The notes under the pieces were generated by a model. That model ran no database searches and was not told the origin of the DNA. It saw nothing but the letters and a program-made list of their open reading frames with translations. Source: Paraburkholderia phenazinium (GTDB lineage: Bacteria > Pseudomonadota > Gammaproteobacteria > Burkholderiales > Burkholderiaceae). Taken from it: a DNA stretch of 64,000 nucleotides. A program made the position numbers and the translations under genes. The stretch lies in contig NZ_FNCJ01000003.1 in assembly GCF_900100735.1 (NCBI RefSeq), forward strand, positions 62,001 to 126,000, written 5' to 3'. How positions within the stretch are numbered: position 1 is the first letter of the stretch; the number at the start of each line of letters is the position of its first letter. Shown here piece by piece: positions 24,906-33,531 of the stretch.

Positions 24906-25958
24906 TTACTCCTCGGTGCTTTGAAAGTTCTGTAATGCGGCGGGCGGCGCGGCGGCGCTATCGGCGGCGAGCATCGAACGGGTGAAGTCGGCCAGACGCC
25001 GCCGGAGCGCTTCGCCCGATGCGGACGTATCGAGCGATTGCTGCAGATCGAGCAAGCTCGCGGCCAGTTCGCTCTGCCATTGGGTGCGTTCGTGCGCGGC
25101 GCGCGAGCGCTGCGTTTGCAGGGCGGCATCGGCGTCGCCCGCGCGGTCGCCGCGCACCAGCGTTTCCAGCGTGTCGACGAGCCGTTGCAGCAGGCGATGC
25201 ACGGCGGTGGCTGAGAAGCCACCTAGCATAGCGAGTGCCGGTTTGCCGAAGCTGTGCATGCTGCCTTGATCGAACAGGCGTGCGGGCAGCATCTCCACGA
25301 GGATGAGTCCGGCGATCAGGCCGAGAATCAGCCGTGCGCCGTACGAGGCGTCGTATTTCGGGTCGTAGGTCGACGCGGCGATATAGCGGTGCGCCTGAAA
25401 CAATGTCGCGAACGACGCACCGAGGCCGGCGCAGAACAGCAGAAACAACACGTTCCACAAGAGCCGCGTGCCGTTCGACTGGAGAAAGCCACGATCGATG
25501 TTTTCGCTCGACACGTCAGGTGACAGTCCAATGACAATCACCGCAATCAGAAAGCCGAGCGCAGCGACAGTGAGCAGCCTGATCAGCGGGACGGGTCCGA
25601 GCCATGCGAGGGCGCGGTGGTCGTGATGCTGCGCGTCGAGCAAGGTGACCGCTTGCGGCGTGGCCGGAGCGATGGCCGTCGCCAGCTTGCGATGCATGGC
25701 GGCGAGCGCATAAGCGTTATCGCGCGTCGATTGCTGCGCCGCAACCGGAATGCCCGGAGCCGTCTTGCTGAGCAGTGCGCTTAGCTGCGCGATCAGTTCC
25801 GGTGCGACCGGCAGCCCGTGATGCAGGGCGTAGCGCGCCATCGCTTCGCACTCGTCGCGCAACTGTGCGGCGAGCGTGCTTGCATCCGGGCTGGTTATCG
25901 GAGTGGGCTGCGCGGGACCACGCAGCCGCAATAGATCGGTGAAACGGTGCGTGCTCAT
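24906..25958 (-). CDS. Hypothetical membrane protein (350 residues)
   Basis: Not recognised. The N-terminal ~140 residues are soluble and helical. Three or four hydrophobic segments then appear (LLTVAALGFLIAVIVIGL, LLWNVLFLLFCAGLGASFAT, LILGLIAGLILVEML, and FGKPALAMLGGFSATAV), followed by a coiled helical tail of ~100 residues rich in Gln, Arg and Ala. The ATG at 25958 gives a compact protein; upstream in-frame sequence lacks a site. Co-transcribed with the DUF4239-like gene. The pair converges on the LuxR gene, so its link to the DUF2589 cluster is by position only. Confidence 0.6.
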   Translation of the reverse strand: MSTHRFTDLLRLRGPAQPTPITSPDASTLAAQLRDECEAMARYALHHGLPVAPELIAQLSALLSKTAPGIPVAAQQSTRDNAYALAAMHRKLATAIAPATPQAVTLLDAQHHDHRALAWLGPVPLIRLLTVAALGFLIAVIVIGLSPDVSSENIDRGFLQSNGTRLLWNVLFLLFCAGLGASFATLFQAHRYIAASTYDPKYDASYGARLILGLIAGLILVEMLPARLFDQGSMHSFGKPALAMLGGFSATAVHRLLQRLVDTLETLVRGDRAGDADAALQTQRSRAAHERTQWQSELAASLLDLQQSLDTSASGEALRRRLADFTRSMLAADSAAAPPAALQNFQSTEE

Positions 25959-26716
25959 GGTACTGGCCGAAGACGGTGGGTGTTGCCGTTGCAAATCGAA
26001 GCAATGCCGCTGCTGCGAATCAGCTTCGTCATGGTGTGCTCCAGTGGAATGCGTGCGGGACAAGAAGGCGCTTTTGCGCGCTTCGGACCGTGGGTCAGGC
26101 GGTGCGAAGCGGCGCTATGACTTTGCCTCGTCGGCGTTGCGCTCACAATCCGGCAGAAGTCATGGATTGCGATAGGAAGGAGTACCCATGAAGGGTGTTT
26201 CGAGCGGACGAGCGCGATGAGTCCGTGCCCTGGATGGGCTAAACGCGGATAGGGGACCTACAGTATGGAGTTATGAATTTTAATTGACTTATGAGCGGCG
26301 AATTGCCGTGCGCACCTTGCAATTTTTCTTATATTTCGTAAGGTTCAGGCGATTCGCCGACTTCGCTGGATTTGCAATAACGGTTGGCAGCGGATTAGGT
26401 GCGAAGCGACTCTACACTAGATAACTTTTGTCGACTTGATAAATCTTGCGATTTGCAACGATATGAATGCGGCTTTTTGAGGCGTGATAGCCGGTTTTGT
26501 GTCTCCGATTTTTACCGGCCTTCGAGAAAGTCGAGTGGATGCCTTACCAGAAGCTGCGAAGTCTTCGCGCCATAGGGCGGAAAACTTGAATTGCCGAAAT
26601 CATATTGCCGGCCGCCTTCGTCCGATCGCGCATGGTCTTGCATGAAGCGACTGCTTCATATAACGTTCGCTTCATTCGGTGTACAGGTGGGAGGAGCAGC
26701 AAGGCCTACGCCTGTT
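25959..26716. other. AT-richer intergenic region
   Basis: About 760 bp without a supported gene. The stretch 26260-26520 is clearly lower in GC than the window average and has several short T-runs. It holds the promoter of the leftward membrane-protein operon at its left end, and it precedes a truncated monooxygenase at its right end. It may be a scar of a past insertion or deletion; no inverted terminal repeats or transposase remnant were seen. Confidence 0.4.
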
Positions 26717-26950
26717 ATGCCAAACGACTATCCCGCAGCGTTTGCGAGGTACGAGGCGAGCATGCGCGAGTTTGTCAGCGAGGCGCAAAAGATGGCTCAA
26801 AGCGTGAGCTGGTTCATTCCCCGCACGAGGTCCAAGCTTTGGTTGAGCAAGCGATTGTGGTCGTGGTTGCCGCAGTTGACGCTAAAAGAGCTGATGATCG
26901 AGCACCCCGCGAGGATCGCAAGCATGGTCGAACTCAAGCAATATGCATGA
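26717..26950 (+). pseudogene. FAD-dependent monooxygenase remnant (C-terminus only)
   Basis: 77 codons read MPNDYPAAFARYEASMREFV, then AQKMAQSVSWFIPRTRSKLW. This matches the C-terminal end of FAD-binding aromatic monooxygenases, where Y-x-x-A-F-x-x-Y-E-x-x-M-R-x-F-V is the last helix after the substrate domain. Those proteins are ~400 residues and start with a GxGxxG flavin site, which is absent here; the upstream 250 bp have no matching frame. It is therefore a decayed fragment, although a GGGAGGAG lies some 20 bases before the ATG and expression cannot be excluded. Confidence 0.55.
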
Positions 26951-27036
26951 CTTTTCATGAAGCATGTTCGAGCGAGGGATTAGATGGCCGGTGCGCTAGA
27001 TCAACAAGCCACCGGCGACTTCGACACGCTCTGCAT

Positions 27037-28068
27037 TCACTGCGGAGCGATGTCGTCGGAACGGCTCCGGCGGCGCCGGGACTCCAGCCAGACGACCAGG
27101 ACCAACGCGCTACCGCCAGCCAAGGTATTGCCAAGCAGAAAACCCAGCGCCGGTTGGATCTGCGTGAAGTACAGCGTATAGACCTGTATGACGATAAAAG
27201 TGACTGCATAGCCGCGTAGCATCGCGAAGCGCAACCGCACGCCGGTAGCCAGCAGGGCAAGATTCCCAAGCAGCCATAACGCGTTAAACAGCAGCAGTTC
27301 CATGCCCCCGGCTTCATGCCACGGTCCATCCATAGCACCGAAGTTGCCGAAGATGGATAGCAACCAAAGCGCCATCTCCGCGAAGAAAATCCCGCAGGCT
27401 ATCCATACTTTGGCGAACCCGCTCCAGACGGCAAGCCATCGTTGTTCGGCGCGGAAATGCAGAACGCCTGCGCCAACGATCGCAACTGCCGCGCCGAGAA
27501 ATCGCAGCGGATAGTTCATCCCGAACCAGTAGGCCTCCCACCCCGCGTCATAGCCGGTGCAGCCGCCGAACCAGGTAAAGAACACGACGGTGCTAAGCAC
27601 CATCAGCAGGATATTGTTGAGGGCATAGCTAAGCACTAGCAGCAGGACCAGATCGATCAGCAGCAGGGCCGGCCAGTTCCCCGATCCCGTTGAGAAGATG
27701 ATGCCGAGCACGAAGCTCAGGCCGATCAGGTCGATGCCGCCAAGCAGTTCGAGTACCCGGGGCGGCCAGCGATAGCCGCGCTTTTTCAAGGTATCGCCGC
27801 CCGCAAACAGCAGTGCCAACGCGACCGTGAGAGCAACAGCCAGATGCACTAGCGTGAAATGCATCACGTCGTGGAGCAACTGGTACAGACCGGCGGCCAC
27901 GCTAATGCCCCCAAAGATCGAGAACCAGCGGCCGAGTGAATGCCAATCCCAGTTCTTCAACACATAACGTTCGGCCAGATGGGTATGCTGCTGTGGCGTG
28001 ACAGCCCCCTCGCGGAGCCACTCATCGAGTTCGGCGCGGACCAGCCGATTGCGCGACAGCGGGCTCAT
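27037..28068 (-). CDS. DUF2157-like polytopic membrane protein (second of pair)
   Basis: About 343 residues. A short soluble start (LDEWLREGAVTPQQHTHLAE) is followed by roughly ten hydrophobic helices and a basic tail. The N-terminal helix pattern 'W-x-x-x-G-x-I/V-T/S-x-x-Q' is typical of DUF2157-type predicted membrane proteins. The chosen ATG overlaps the stop of the upstream gene by 4 bp (ATGA). The two genes resemble each other in layout and probably form a heteromeric membrane complex. The function of the family is unknown. Confidence 0.68.
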   Translation of the reverse strand: MSPLSRNRLVRAELDEWLREGAVTPQQHTHLAERYVLKNWDWHSLGRWFSIFGGISVAAGLYQLLHDVMHFTLVHLAVALTVALALLFAGGDTLKKRGYRWPPRVLELLGGIDLIGLSFVLGIIFSTGSGNWPALLLIDLVLLLVLSYALNNILLMVLSTVVFFTWFGGCTGYDAGWEAYWFGMNYPLRFLGAAVAIVGAGVLHFRAEQRWLAVWSGFAKVWIACGIFFAEMALWLLSIFGNFGAMDGPWHEAGGMELLLFNALWLLGNLALLATGVRLRFAMLRGYAVTFIVIQVYTLYFTQIQPALGFLLGNTLAGGSALVLVVWLESRRRRSRSDDIAPQ

Positions 28069-29066
28069 GGCGTCACCGCCTGGGCCGTCGAATGCTCCCG
28101 TCTTCCCCACCACTCGAACGCCAGGCCGAGCAATAGTCCCAGCAGGCCGCCGAGGAACAGGAACAGTCCTGAGCCGAGTTTGTCCCAGGCGGTTTCAAAG
28201 AAGCAGGTGTACAGGCAGATACTGAGGAATACGATGCCGAAGCCGCTGAAGCGGCCATCCTTGAGCCGTGCACCCAGCACGATCTCCGTGACGCAGGCGA
28301 TGGCAAAGAGCACGGTCCACAGGATTCGATAATCGCTGAACCGCGCGAGGCTCAGGAACCACAAGGAAGTGTTGCCGTATAGCAATCCGAGGATCAGATA
28401 GAGCCGGCCGAACCCGGCGTAGCGCGCGAGCCGTCCGTCTTCCGCGCGCAGATGCCAGACGCCGAAGGCTGCGACGACGAACGCGACGACTGCCATCAAG
28501 GGCGGATCGGCAATATCGGCGACGTATTCGCCGGAACCCGCGTATGCCGAGCCGCTACCCAAACCGTGGAAGATTGCCAGCAAGCCCAGCAGCAACGGCC
28601 AGCGTAGCGCGTAGCGATAGGCAATCCCCAGGCTGGCCAGGGCCGTAAACAGCAGGCCTGACTGGATCAGCATACGCTCGTCGAATGTGTCGCCTGCTGC
28701 GAACAGAACCACGGCGCCGAACACGTCTACCAGACCGAGCGTCGTTAAAGCGGCGCCGGTAACCGGGTAGGGGCTGCTGGGGTCTCTTGTCATGCGTACC
28801 CCCAGATAGAGCAAGGCGATTGCGGCGGCCGCAACGAGGAATGCCGACACGAACTTGCTATGCATCGATAGCCCTATCATCGAGAACAGGGCGCCCGCCA
28901 GCAGTAGCACGCTGCCCAGGCCCAGCCACCTTAGAAAGACCGCGAGCAACGAGCCTTGCTGTTGGTAGCGTTGCGCGAGACGTTCGGCGGTTGCTGCGTC
29001 GATGCGCTGCTCCTGGCGCCACAGGGCGATCTCGTTCAGCAGGATTTCTGCGTTGGCTTTCTTCAT
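28065..29066 (-). CDS. DUF2157-like polytopic membrane protein (first of pair)
   Basis: About 333 residues. The N-terminus ALWRQEQRIDAATAERLAQR is the soluble DUF2157-like helix pair. Around ten membrane helices follow, with short loops containing HLRAEDGRLARYAGFGRLYL, a segment echoed in its partner (HFRAEQRWLAVWSGFAKVWI). That shared block indicates an old duplication. The ATG at 29066 has an AAAGGA site; a longer frame begins at 29099. Inner-membrane protein of unknown role; no enzymatic motif is visible. Confidence 0.68.
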   Translation of the reverse strand: MKKANAEILLNEIALWRQEQRIDAATAERLAQRYQQQGSLLAVFLRWLGLGSVLLLAGALFSMIGLSMHSKFVSAFLVAAAAIALLYLGVRMTRDPSSPYPVTGAALTTLGLVDVFGAVVLFAAGDTFDERMLIQSGLLFTALASLGIAYRYALRWPLLLGLLAIFHGLGSGSAYAGSGEYVADIADPPLMAVVAFVVAAFGVWHLRAEDGRLARYAGFGRLYLILGLLYGNTSLWFLSLARFSDYRILWTVLFAIACVTEIVLGARLKDGRFSGFGIVFLSICLYTCFFETAWDKLGSGLFLFLGGLLGLLLGLAFEWWGRREHSTAQAVTP

Positions 29067-29185
29067 GGTGCGGTCCTTTCGCGACGCGTGGGTGCCCATT
29101 CAATCCGAGCCCCGACATCATAACGTGCAACTATTGCAGCGTTGCCTTGATCAGATCGCACGTCGCATCGCACCGCATCATCTCA

Positions 29186-30589
29186 TCAGATCGTCCCGAA
29201 CAGCGCCCTGGGGCGATCTTTAAGGGTTGAGGTCAACAGCCTTAACGCGCTCACCAGTTGATCGCGGCTCGTGGCGCAGGCGAGGTTGATGCGCACGCCG
29301 TGCTCGATCTCCGAGCGATCTACGGCAAATGCCGACGACGGCATCACCACCACACCGCGTGCTTTCGCATTGGCCGCAAAATCGTCGGCACGCCATGGTG
29401 GCGGCAACTTGAGCCACACGAACATGCACGCTGGATCGGTCTGCAGCAACGCTTGTGGCAGCAGCTCGCGCGCCAGATCCTGACGTGCGCGAATTTCGGC
29501 GAGCTGCGCGTCCATGATGTGGCGTGCGGTGCCGTCCTCGATCCAGACCGAGGCGATCAGCATCGACAGCGGCGCCGGCATCCATGCCGTGGTGCGCACC
29601 GCCTCCGCACACAATGCGGAGCTATCCGGCGGGCTGAGCAGATAGCCCAGCCGCAACCCAGGCGCGAGGATTTTCGAGGTCGCCGCAATGTGAAACGTCA
29701 GTTCCGGACAGAGGCTGGCGATGGTCGGCAGGCGCTGCGACACCAGTGGCCCATACACATCGTCTTCGATGATCGCCACGCCATGACGGCGCGCAACGTC
29801 GACGAGCGCCATGCGACGCTCGAGACTCATCGTAATGACGGTGGGGTTCTGCAGGTTCGGCACCGTGAAGATGGCCTTTACCGGCATACGCTGACACGCG
29901 CGCTCGATTTCGTCGGTCAGCAGGCCGTCGCGATCGCTAGGAATGCCGACGATCTCAAACTGGAATACCGGCGCGAGCGCCTTCAGGCCGTAGTAGGTGA
30001 GTCGATCGGCAAGGATGACGCCGTCCGTGCCGATCAGGCTGTTCAGCACCGCGTATAGCCCGTGCTGCGCGCCGCTTGTCACCACTACGTGATCGGACGG
30101 GGGCTCGAAGCCTGGCGCTGCCATCCAGCGGGCCCCGGCGGCGCGTGCCCATAACGGCCCTTGCGGCGGCTGGTATTCCTGCAGTTGCGGATAGCGGGGG
30201 TCGCGCGGCAATTCCGCGAGCGTGCGCGCAAGACAATTCAGAAATTCGCCGGTGGCCGGTCGATTGACGGTCAGGTCGATCGCCGCATTGCTCGCGCCTT
30301 GCGCGGGCTCGACGCTTGGCATCGCGCCGCCCGTGACCAGCGAGCCGCGCCGCTTGCTGCCGATCACCAGCCCGCGCAACTGCAATTCCTTGTAGGCCCG
30401 CGAGACCGTCGAGACGTTGATCCCCAACTCGGTGGCGAGCTGCCGCTGGGGCGGCAGGCGGCTGCCGGGCGGGTACACGCCGCTGCGGATCTCATTCTCG
30501 ATCGAACTGGACACTTCGACATAGGTAGCGCGCTTTGGCTCGCCCGACGTGCCGTTGGCGGCGCGCGCCGTATTTTTGCCAGAAGCCAT
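29186..30589 (-). CDS. MocR-type regulator (GntR winged helix + aminotransferase-like domain)
   Basis: About 467 residues. A GntR-type winged helix lies near 20-90 (YPPGSRLPPQRQLATELGIN, then VSTVSRAYKELQLRGLV). It is linked to a fold-type-I aminotransferase domain with the pyridoxal-phosphate Lys in IAATSKILAPGLRLGYL and the NPTVITMSLERR loop. Such proteins use PLP as a sensor and control divergent metabolic genes. It is divergent from the DadA-like oxidase, so D-amino-acid or amine catabolism is a likely target. The start could also be an ATG 18 bases upstream (30607). CCATACAA occurs at 30604-30611 and again at 30756-30763, a direct repeat of the kind MocR proteins bind. Confidence 0.85.
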   Translation of the reverse strand: MASGKNTARAANGTSGEPKRATYVEVSSSIENEIRSGVYPPGSRLPPQRQLATELGINVSTVSRAYKELQLRGLVIGSKRRGSLVTGGAMPSVEPAQGASNAAIDLTVNRPATGEFLNCLARTLAELPRDPRYPQLQEYQPPQGPLWARAAGARWMAAPGFEPPSDHVVVTSGAQHGLYAVLNSLIGTDGVILADRLTYYGLKALAPVFQFEIVGIPSDRDGLLTDEIERACQRMPVKAIFTVPNLQNPTVITMSLERRMALVDVARRHGVAIIEDDVYGPLVSQRLPTIASLCPELTFHIAATSKILAPGLRLGYLLSPPDSSALCAEAVRTTAWMPAPLSMLIASVWIEDGTARHIMDAQLAEIRARQDLARELLPQALLQTDPACMFVWLKLPPPWRADDFAANAKARGVVVMPSSAFAVDRSEIEHGVRINLACATSRDQLVSALRLLTSTLKDRPRALFGTI

Positions 30590-30603
30590 AAGAATGGATG
30601 TCT

Positions 30604-30763
30604 CCATACAAAACCAGCTTTGTCCGCGATTGTGCGGAGTTTGGCCGATTCTATACCACAAATGGCGGGCTGAAACCCCTCTGGGCAAGGGGCGGCCGGC
30701 GCAGGCCCGGCACAGCAAGGACCGCACCAGAGGCCATCCAGGGAAAATGCCAGGACCATACAA
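30604..30763. promoter_or_regulatory. Direct repeat CCATACAA in the MocR divergent promoter
   Basis: Two identical 8-bp boxes (30604-30611 and 30756-30763), 152 bp apart in the same orientation, lie in the region between the MocR gene and the DadA-like gene. One overlaps the possible upstream start of the MocR gene. MocR proteins typically contact direct repeats; spacing here is large, so looping or chance must be considered. Confidence 0.35.
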
Positions 30764-30884
30764 TGTGTTTTTTATTTGCACACAAAAAATTGTTGTGTGA
30801 TTCTAGTTGCCATGGTTTGTCTGGTGGGCACTTGCTTCGACACCGCTGGACAAAGTCGAGAAACCGGTCAGCAGGAGTGTTCCG

Positions 30885-30953
30885 ATGAGCGTTGCGCAGG
30901 TCCCTGAATACGCTTCGCCAGGCGGCGAGCGCACCCTGGCAGGGCACGCTTGA
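30885..30953 (+). CDS. 22-codon leader ORF before the DadA-like gene
   Basis: ATG follows a strong GCAGGAG site at ideal spacing, and the frame (MSVAQVPEYASPGGERTLAG plus two residues) ends in TGA that overlaps the ATG of the next gene (TGATG). The large gene has no ribosome site of its own, so its translation probably depends on termination of this leader. The peptide has no run of one amino acid, so classical attenuation is not indicated. It might also be the shortened start of a lost gene. Confidence 0.5.
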   Translation: MSVAQVPEYASPGGERTLAGHA

Positions 30954-32188
30954 TGGCCGATATTGCCATCGTGGGCGCGGGATTCATCGGCCTCGCGAGC
31001 GCCGCGGCGCTGATGCGCGAGGGCCATCGCGTCACGCTGTTCGATCCGTCCGGCGTCGGGCAAGGGGCATCGTTCGGCAATGCGGGGACGTTCGCGCACT
31101 ACGCGTGCATTCCGGTGAACAACCCGTCGGTATTCCGCGATCTGCCGCGCTTTCTGTTGTCGAACCAAAGTCCGTTCCGCTTGCGTTGGGGGTATCTGCC
31201 GCACCTTGCACCATGGCTTGCCCGGTTCATGATGAGTTCGTTGCCGCGCCGCAGTGCGGCGAGCTCCGCAGCACTGGCCGCGTTGCTCGGCCATGCGCAG
31301 GAGGGTTACGCGCCGCTGCTTGAAGCTGCGGAGCTGGCGCGCTTCGTCCGGGCGCGCGAGTGCCTTTATCTTTATTCCAGCGCGGCTTCGTTCGACGCGG
31401 CGCGTGCCGCCCTCGATCTGCGTCGTCAGTTCGGCGTCGCCTTCGAGGTGTTGTCGGGCGCTGACGTTCGCGCGCTCGAACCGCAGTTGGCGCCGATTTT
31501 CGAGCGTGGTGTGCTGTTCAGCGACAGTTGGCATTTCTCCAGCCCGCAGGGCTTTTTGCGAACGCTCTATGAGCGTCTCGCGGGGGAAGGGTTGACGCTG
31601 GAGCGTTCAAACGTCAGCGCAGTACAACCGGCGGCGGCGGACGGAGCGGAGTTGACCGTTGACGGTGTCGCCAGACGCTTTAGCCACGTGGTGATCGCCA
31701 GCGGCGCACGCTCCGCGCAGTTCGCGAGGCAATGTGGCGATAGCGTGCCACTGGATACCGAGCGCGGTTATCACGTGCGCTATCCGGGCATGCAGCAACT
31801 GATTTCGCGGCCCGTCGGCTGGGCCGAGCGAGGTTTTTACATGACGCCGATGAACGATGGCCTTCGCGTCGCGGGCACGGTCGAACTGGGCGGCTTCACG
31901 GAAACGCGCAATCGCTCGCTGCTCGACCTGCTGACGTTCTCGTCGAAGCGCGCGTTGCCGGCGCTCGACAATCCCGACAGCAGTTGGCTTGGCTTTCGTC
32001 CGACGCTGCCGGACGGCGTGCCGGTACTCGGCCGCTCGAGCGCGAGCGAACGCGTGATCTATGCATTCGGTCACCAGCATCTTGGACTCACGCTGGCGGG
32101 CATCAGCGGCCGGATCGTTGCGGACCTGGTCGCGGGGCGCGCAGCGCCGCTCGATCTCGCGCCGTATGCTGCCACGCGGTTCCAGTAG
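30953..32188 (+). CDS. DadA-like D-amino-acid dehydrogenase / FAD oxidoreductase
   Basis: A 411-residue flavoprotein of the DAO superfamily. The Rossmann motif IAIVGAGFIGLASAAAL opens the protein, GASFGNAGTFAHY matches the DadA flavin-contact S-x-x-N-A-G pattern, and GHQHLGLTLAGISGR near the end closes the FAD site. Expected role: oxidative deamination of a D-amino acid or N-alkyl amino acid with electrons passed to the respiratory chain. The ATG is used; a TTG one codon earlier is possible. It is translated right after a 22-codon leader and stands 128 bp before a LivK-like binding protein. It is probably controlled by the divergent MocR regulator. Confidence 0.84.
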   Translation: MADIAIVGAGFIGLASAAALMREGHRVTLFDPSGVGQGASFGNAGTFAHYACIPVNNPSVFRDLPRFLLSNQSPFRLRWGYLPHLAPWLARFMMSSLPRRSAASSAALAALLGHAQEGYAPLLEAAELARFVRARECLYLYSSAASFDAARAALDLRRQFGVAFEVLSGADVRALEPQLAPIFERGVLFSDSWHFSSPQGFLRTLYERLAGEGLTLERSNVSAVQPAAADGAELTVDGVARRFSHVVIASGARSAQFARQCGDSVPLDTERGYHVRYPGMQQLISRPVGWAERGFYMTPMNDGLRVAGTVELGGFTETRNRSLLDLLTFSSKRALPALDNPDSSWLGFRPTLPDGVPVLGRSSASERVIYAFGHQHLGLTLAGISGRIVADLVAGRAAPLDLAPYAATRFQ

Positions 32189-32316
32189 CCGGCTGGAGCC
32201 GTGCGGCACCAGGCTGAGGTTTTACGGCAGGAATTCACAGGACGGTCTCGACGCGTCGCGCATCGAACCGACAGACCTAGAGAACGCGCGACGTCACATC
32301 TCGCAAGGAGCGCATC

Positions 32317-33468
32317 ATGAATCGCCGCTATTGGCTGTTGAGTTTGGCCGTTTGCGCGCTAGGCACGCAAATGACGCCGTCGTGGGCCGCCGATCCAGAA
32401 GTCGTCAAGATCGGTTTTGTCGGACCGTTGACCGGTCCGGTGGCGCGCGTCGGGAAGGATCTGCAGTACGGCGCGCAATTGGCGCTCGACGAGGAGAACG
32501 CGAGGCACCCCACGGTCGGCGGCAAGCCGGTCACGTTCGTGCTCGACGTGCAGGACGATCAGGCGGACCCGCATGTGGCGGTGCAGGTCGCACAGAAGCT
32601 GGTCGATGACGGCGTGGTGGGTGTGATCGGCCACTACAACTCGGGCTGCAGCATTCCGGCCTCCGCGGTTTACCATCAGGCGGACGTCGCGATGATTACC
32701 CCAGGCTCCACCAATCCCGACCTGACGAAACAGGGCTACAAGAACGTGTTTCGGACCATGGGGCACGACGGCATTGGCGGCGTTGTGGCAGGTCACTTCG
32801 TGGTTGAGCAGATGAAGGCCAAGCGTATCGCGATCATCGACGATCGCACGGCCTTTGGCGAGGGCCTTGCCAACGCCTTCGAAAAAGGCGTCAAGGAAGC
32901 GGGCGGCAATGTGGTCGACCGCGAGTTCACCAACGACAAGGCGGTCGACTTCCGCTCCATTCTGACGACGCTCAAGAGCAAGAACATCGATCTGCTGTTC
33001 TTTGGCGGACTGGACGAACAGGGTGCGATGCTGGTTAAGCAGATGCGCTCGCTGGGCATGAACGCCCAGTTGTTCGGTGCCGGCGCATTGAAGAGCAACG
33101 CGTTCCTGCAGATCGCCGGTGCGGCTGGGGATGGTACGCAGGATCTGGAGCCCGGCCCGGCACTCGATAAGCTCCCCGCTGCGCAGGACTTCGGTAAGCG
33201 CTACAAGGCGCGCTTCAACCAGGATGTCGAACTGTATGCGCCGTTTGCGTACGACGCTGCGCTCGCCTTGATCAAGGCCATTCACAATGCGGATTCGCTT
33301 GATCGTGCGAAGATCGTCGATAGCCTGTCGAAAGTCACGGTCACGGGTGTGACAGGCAAGATTACTTTTGATCCGTACGGCGATCTGATCAAGCCGCCTT
33401 ACACGCTTTTCCAGGTCGAGCAAGGGCAATGGAAGAGCATCAAGACGGTGGGCGGTAGCGGCGTTTAG
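32317..33468 (+). CDS. Branched-chain amino acid ABC transporter binding protein (LivK-like)
   Basis: A 383-residue periplasmic protein. The signal peptide is MNRRYWLLSLAVCALGTQMT with cleavage after SWA. The mature protein starts VVKIGFVGPLTGPVARVGKD, the standard Leu/Ile/Val-binding fold opening. The ligand loop IGHYNSGCSIPAS and ITPGSTNPDLT follow at the expected places. It delivers an amino acid or amide to a Liv-type permease, but no permease or ATPase gene is next to it, so it would use one encoded elsewhere. Lies downstream of the DadA-like gene and may supply its substrate. GGAG-like AAGGAG precedes the ATG. Confidence 0.9.
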   Translation: MNRRYWLLSLAVCALGTQMTPSWAADPEVVKIGFVGPLTGPVARVGKDLQYGAQLALDEENARHPTVGGKPVTFVLDVQDDQADPHVAVQVAQKLVDDGVVGVIGHYNSGCSIPASAVYHQADVAMITPGSTNPDLTKQGYKNVFRTMGHDGIGGVVAGHFVVEQMKAKRIAIIDDRTAFGEGLANAFEKGVKEAGGNVVDREFTNDKAVDFRSILTTLKSKNIDLLFFGGLDEQGAMLVKQMRSLGMNAQLFGAGALKSNAFLQIAGAAGDGTQDLEPGPALDKLPAAQDFGKRYKARFNQDVELYAPFAYDAALALIKAIHNADSLDRAKIVDSLSKVTVTGVTGKITFDPYGDLIKPPYTLFQVEQGQWKSIKTVGGSGV

Positions 33469-33483
33469 TTATACGGGACGGAG

Positions 33484-33509
33484 GTTCCCGGAAGCTTGTT
33501 TCCGGGAAC
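33484..33509 (+). terminator. 10-bp perfect stem-loop after the LivK-like gene
   Basis: GTTCCCGGAA and TTCCGGGAAC pair perfectly with a 6-nt loop, 16 bp after the stop codon. The following bases are not a T-run, but the stem strength and position make it the probable transcription end of the oxidase/binding-protein unit and perhaps of the convergent gene. Confidence 0.6.
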
Positions 33510-33531
33510 GCCATGTCTACCACAGCCATTG

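Noticed and set aside
25959..26716. Insertion-sequence remnant in the AT-rich region
   Set aside because: No inverted terminal repeats, target duplication or transposase motif could be found.
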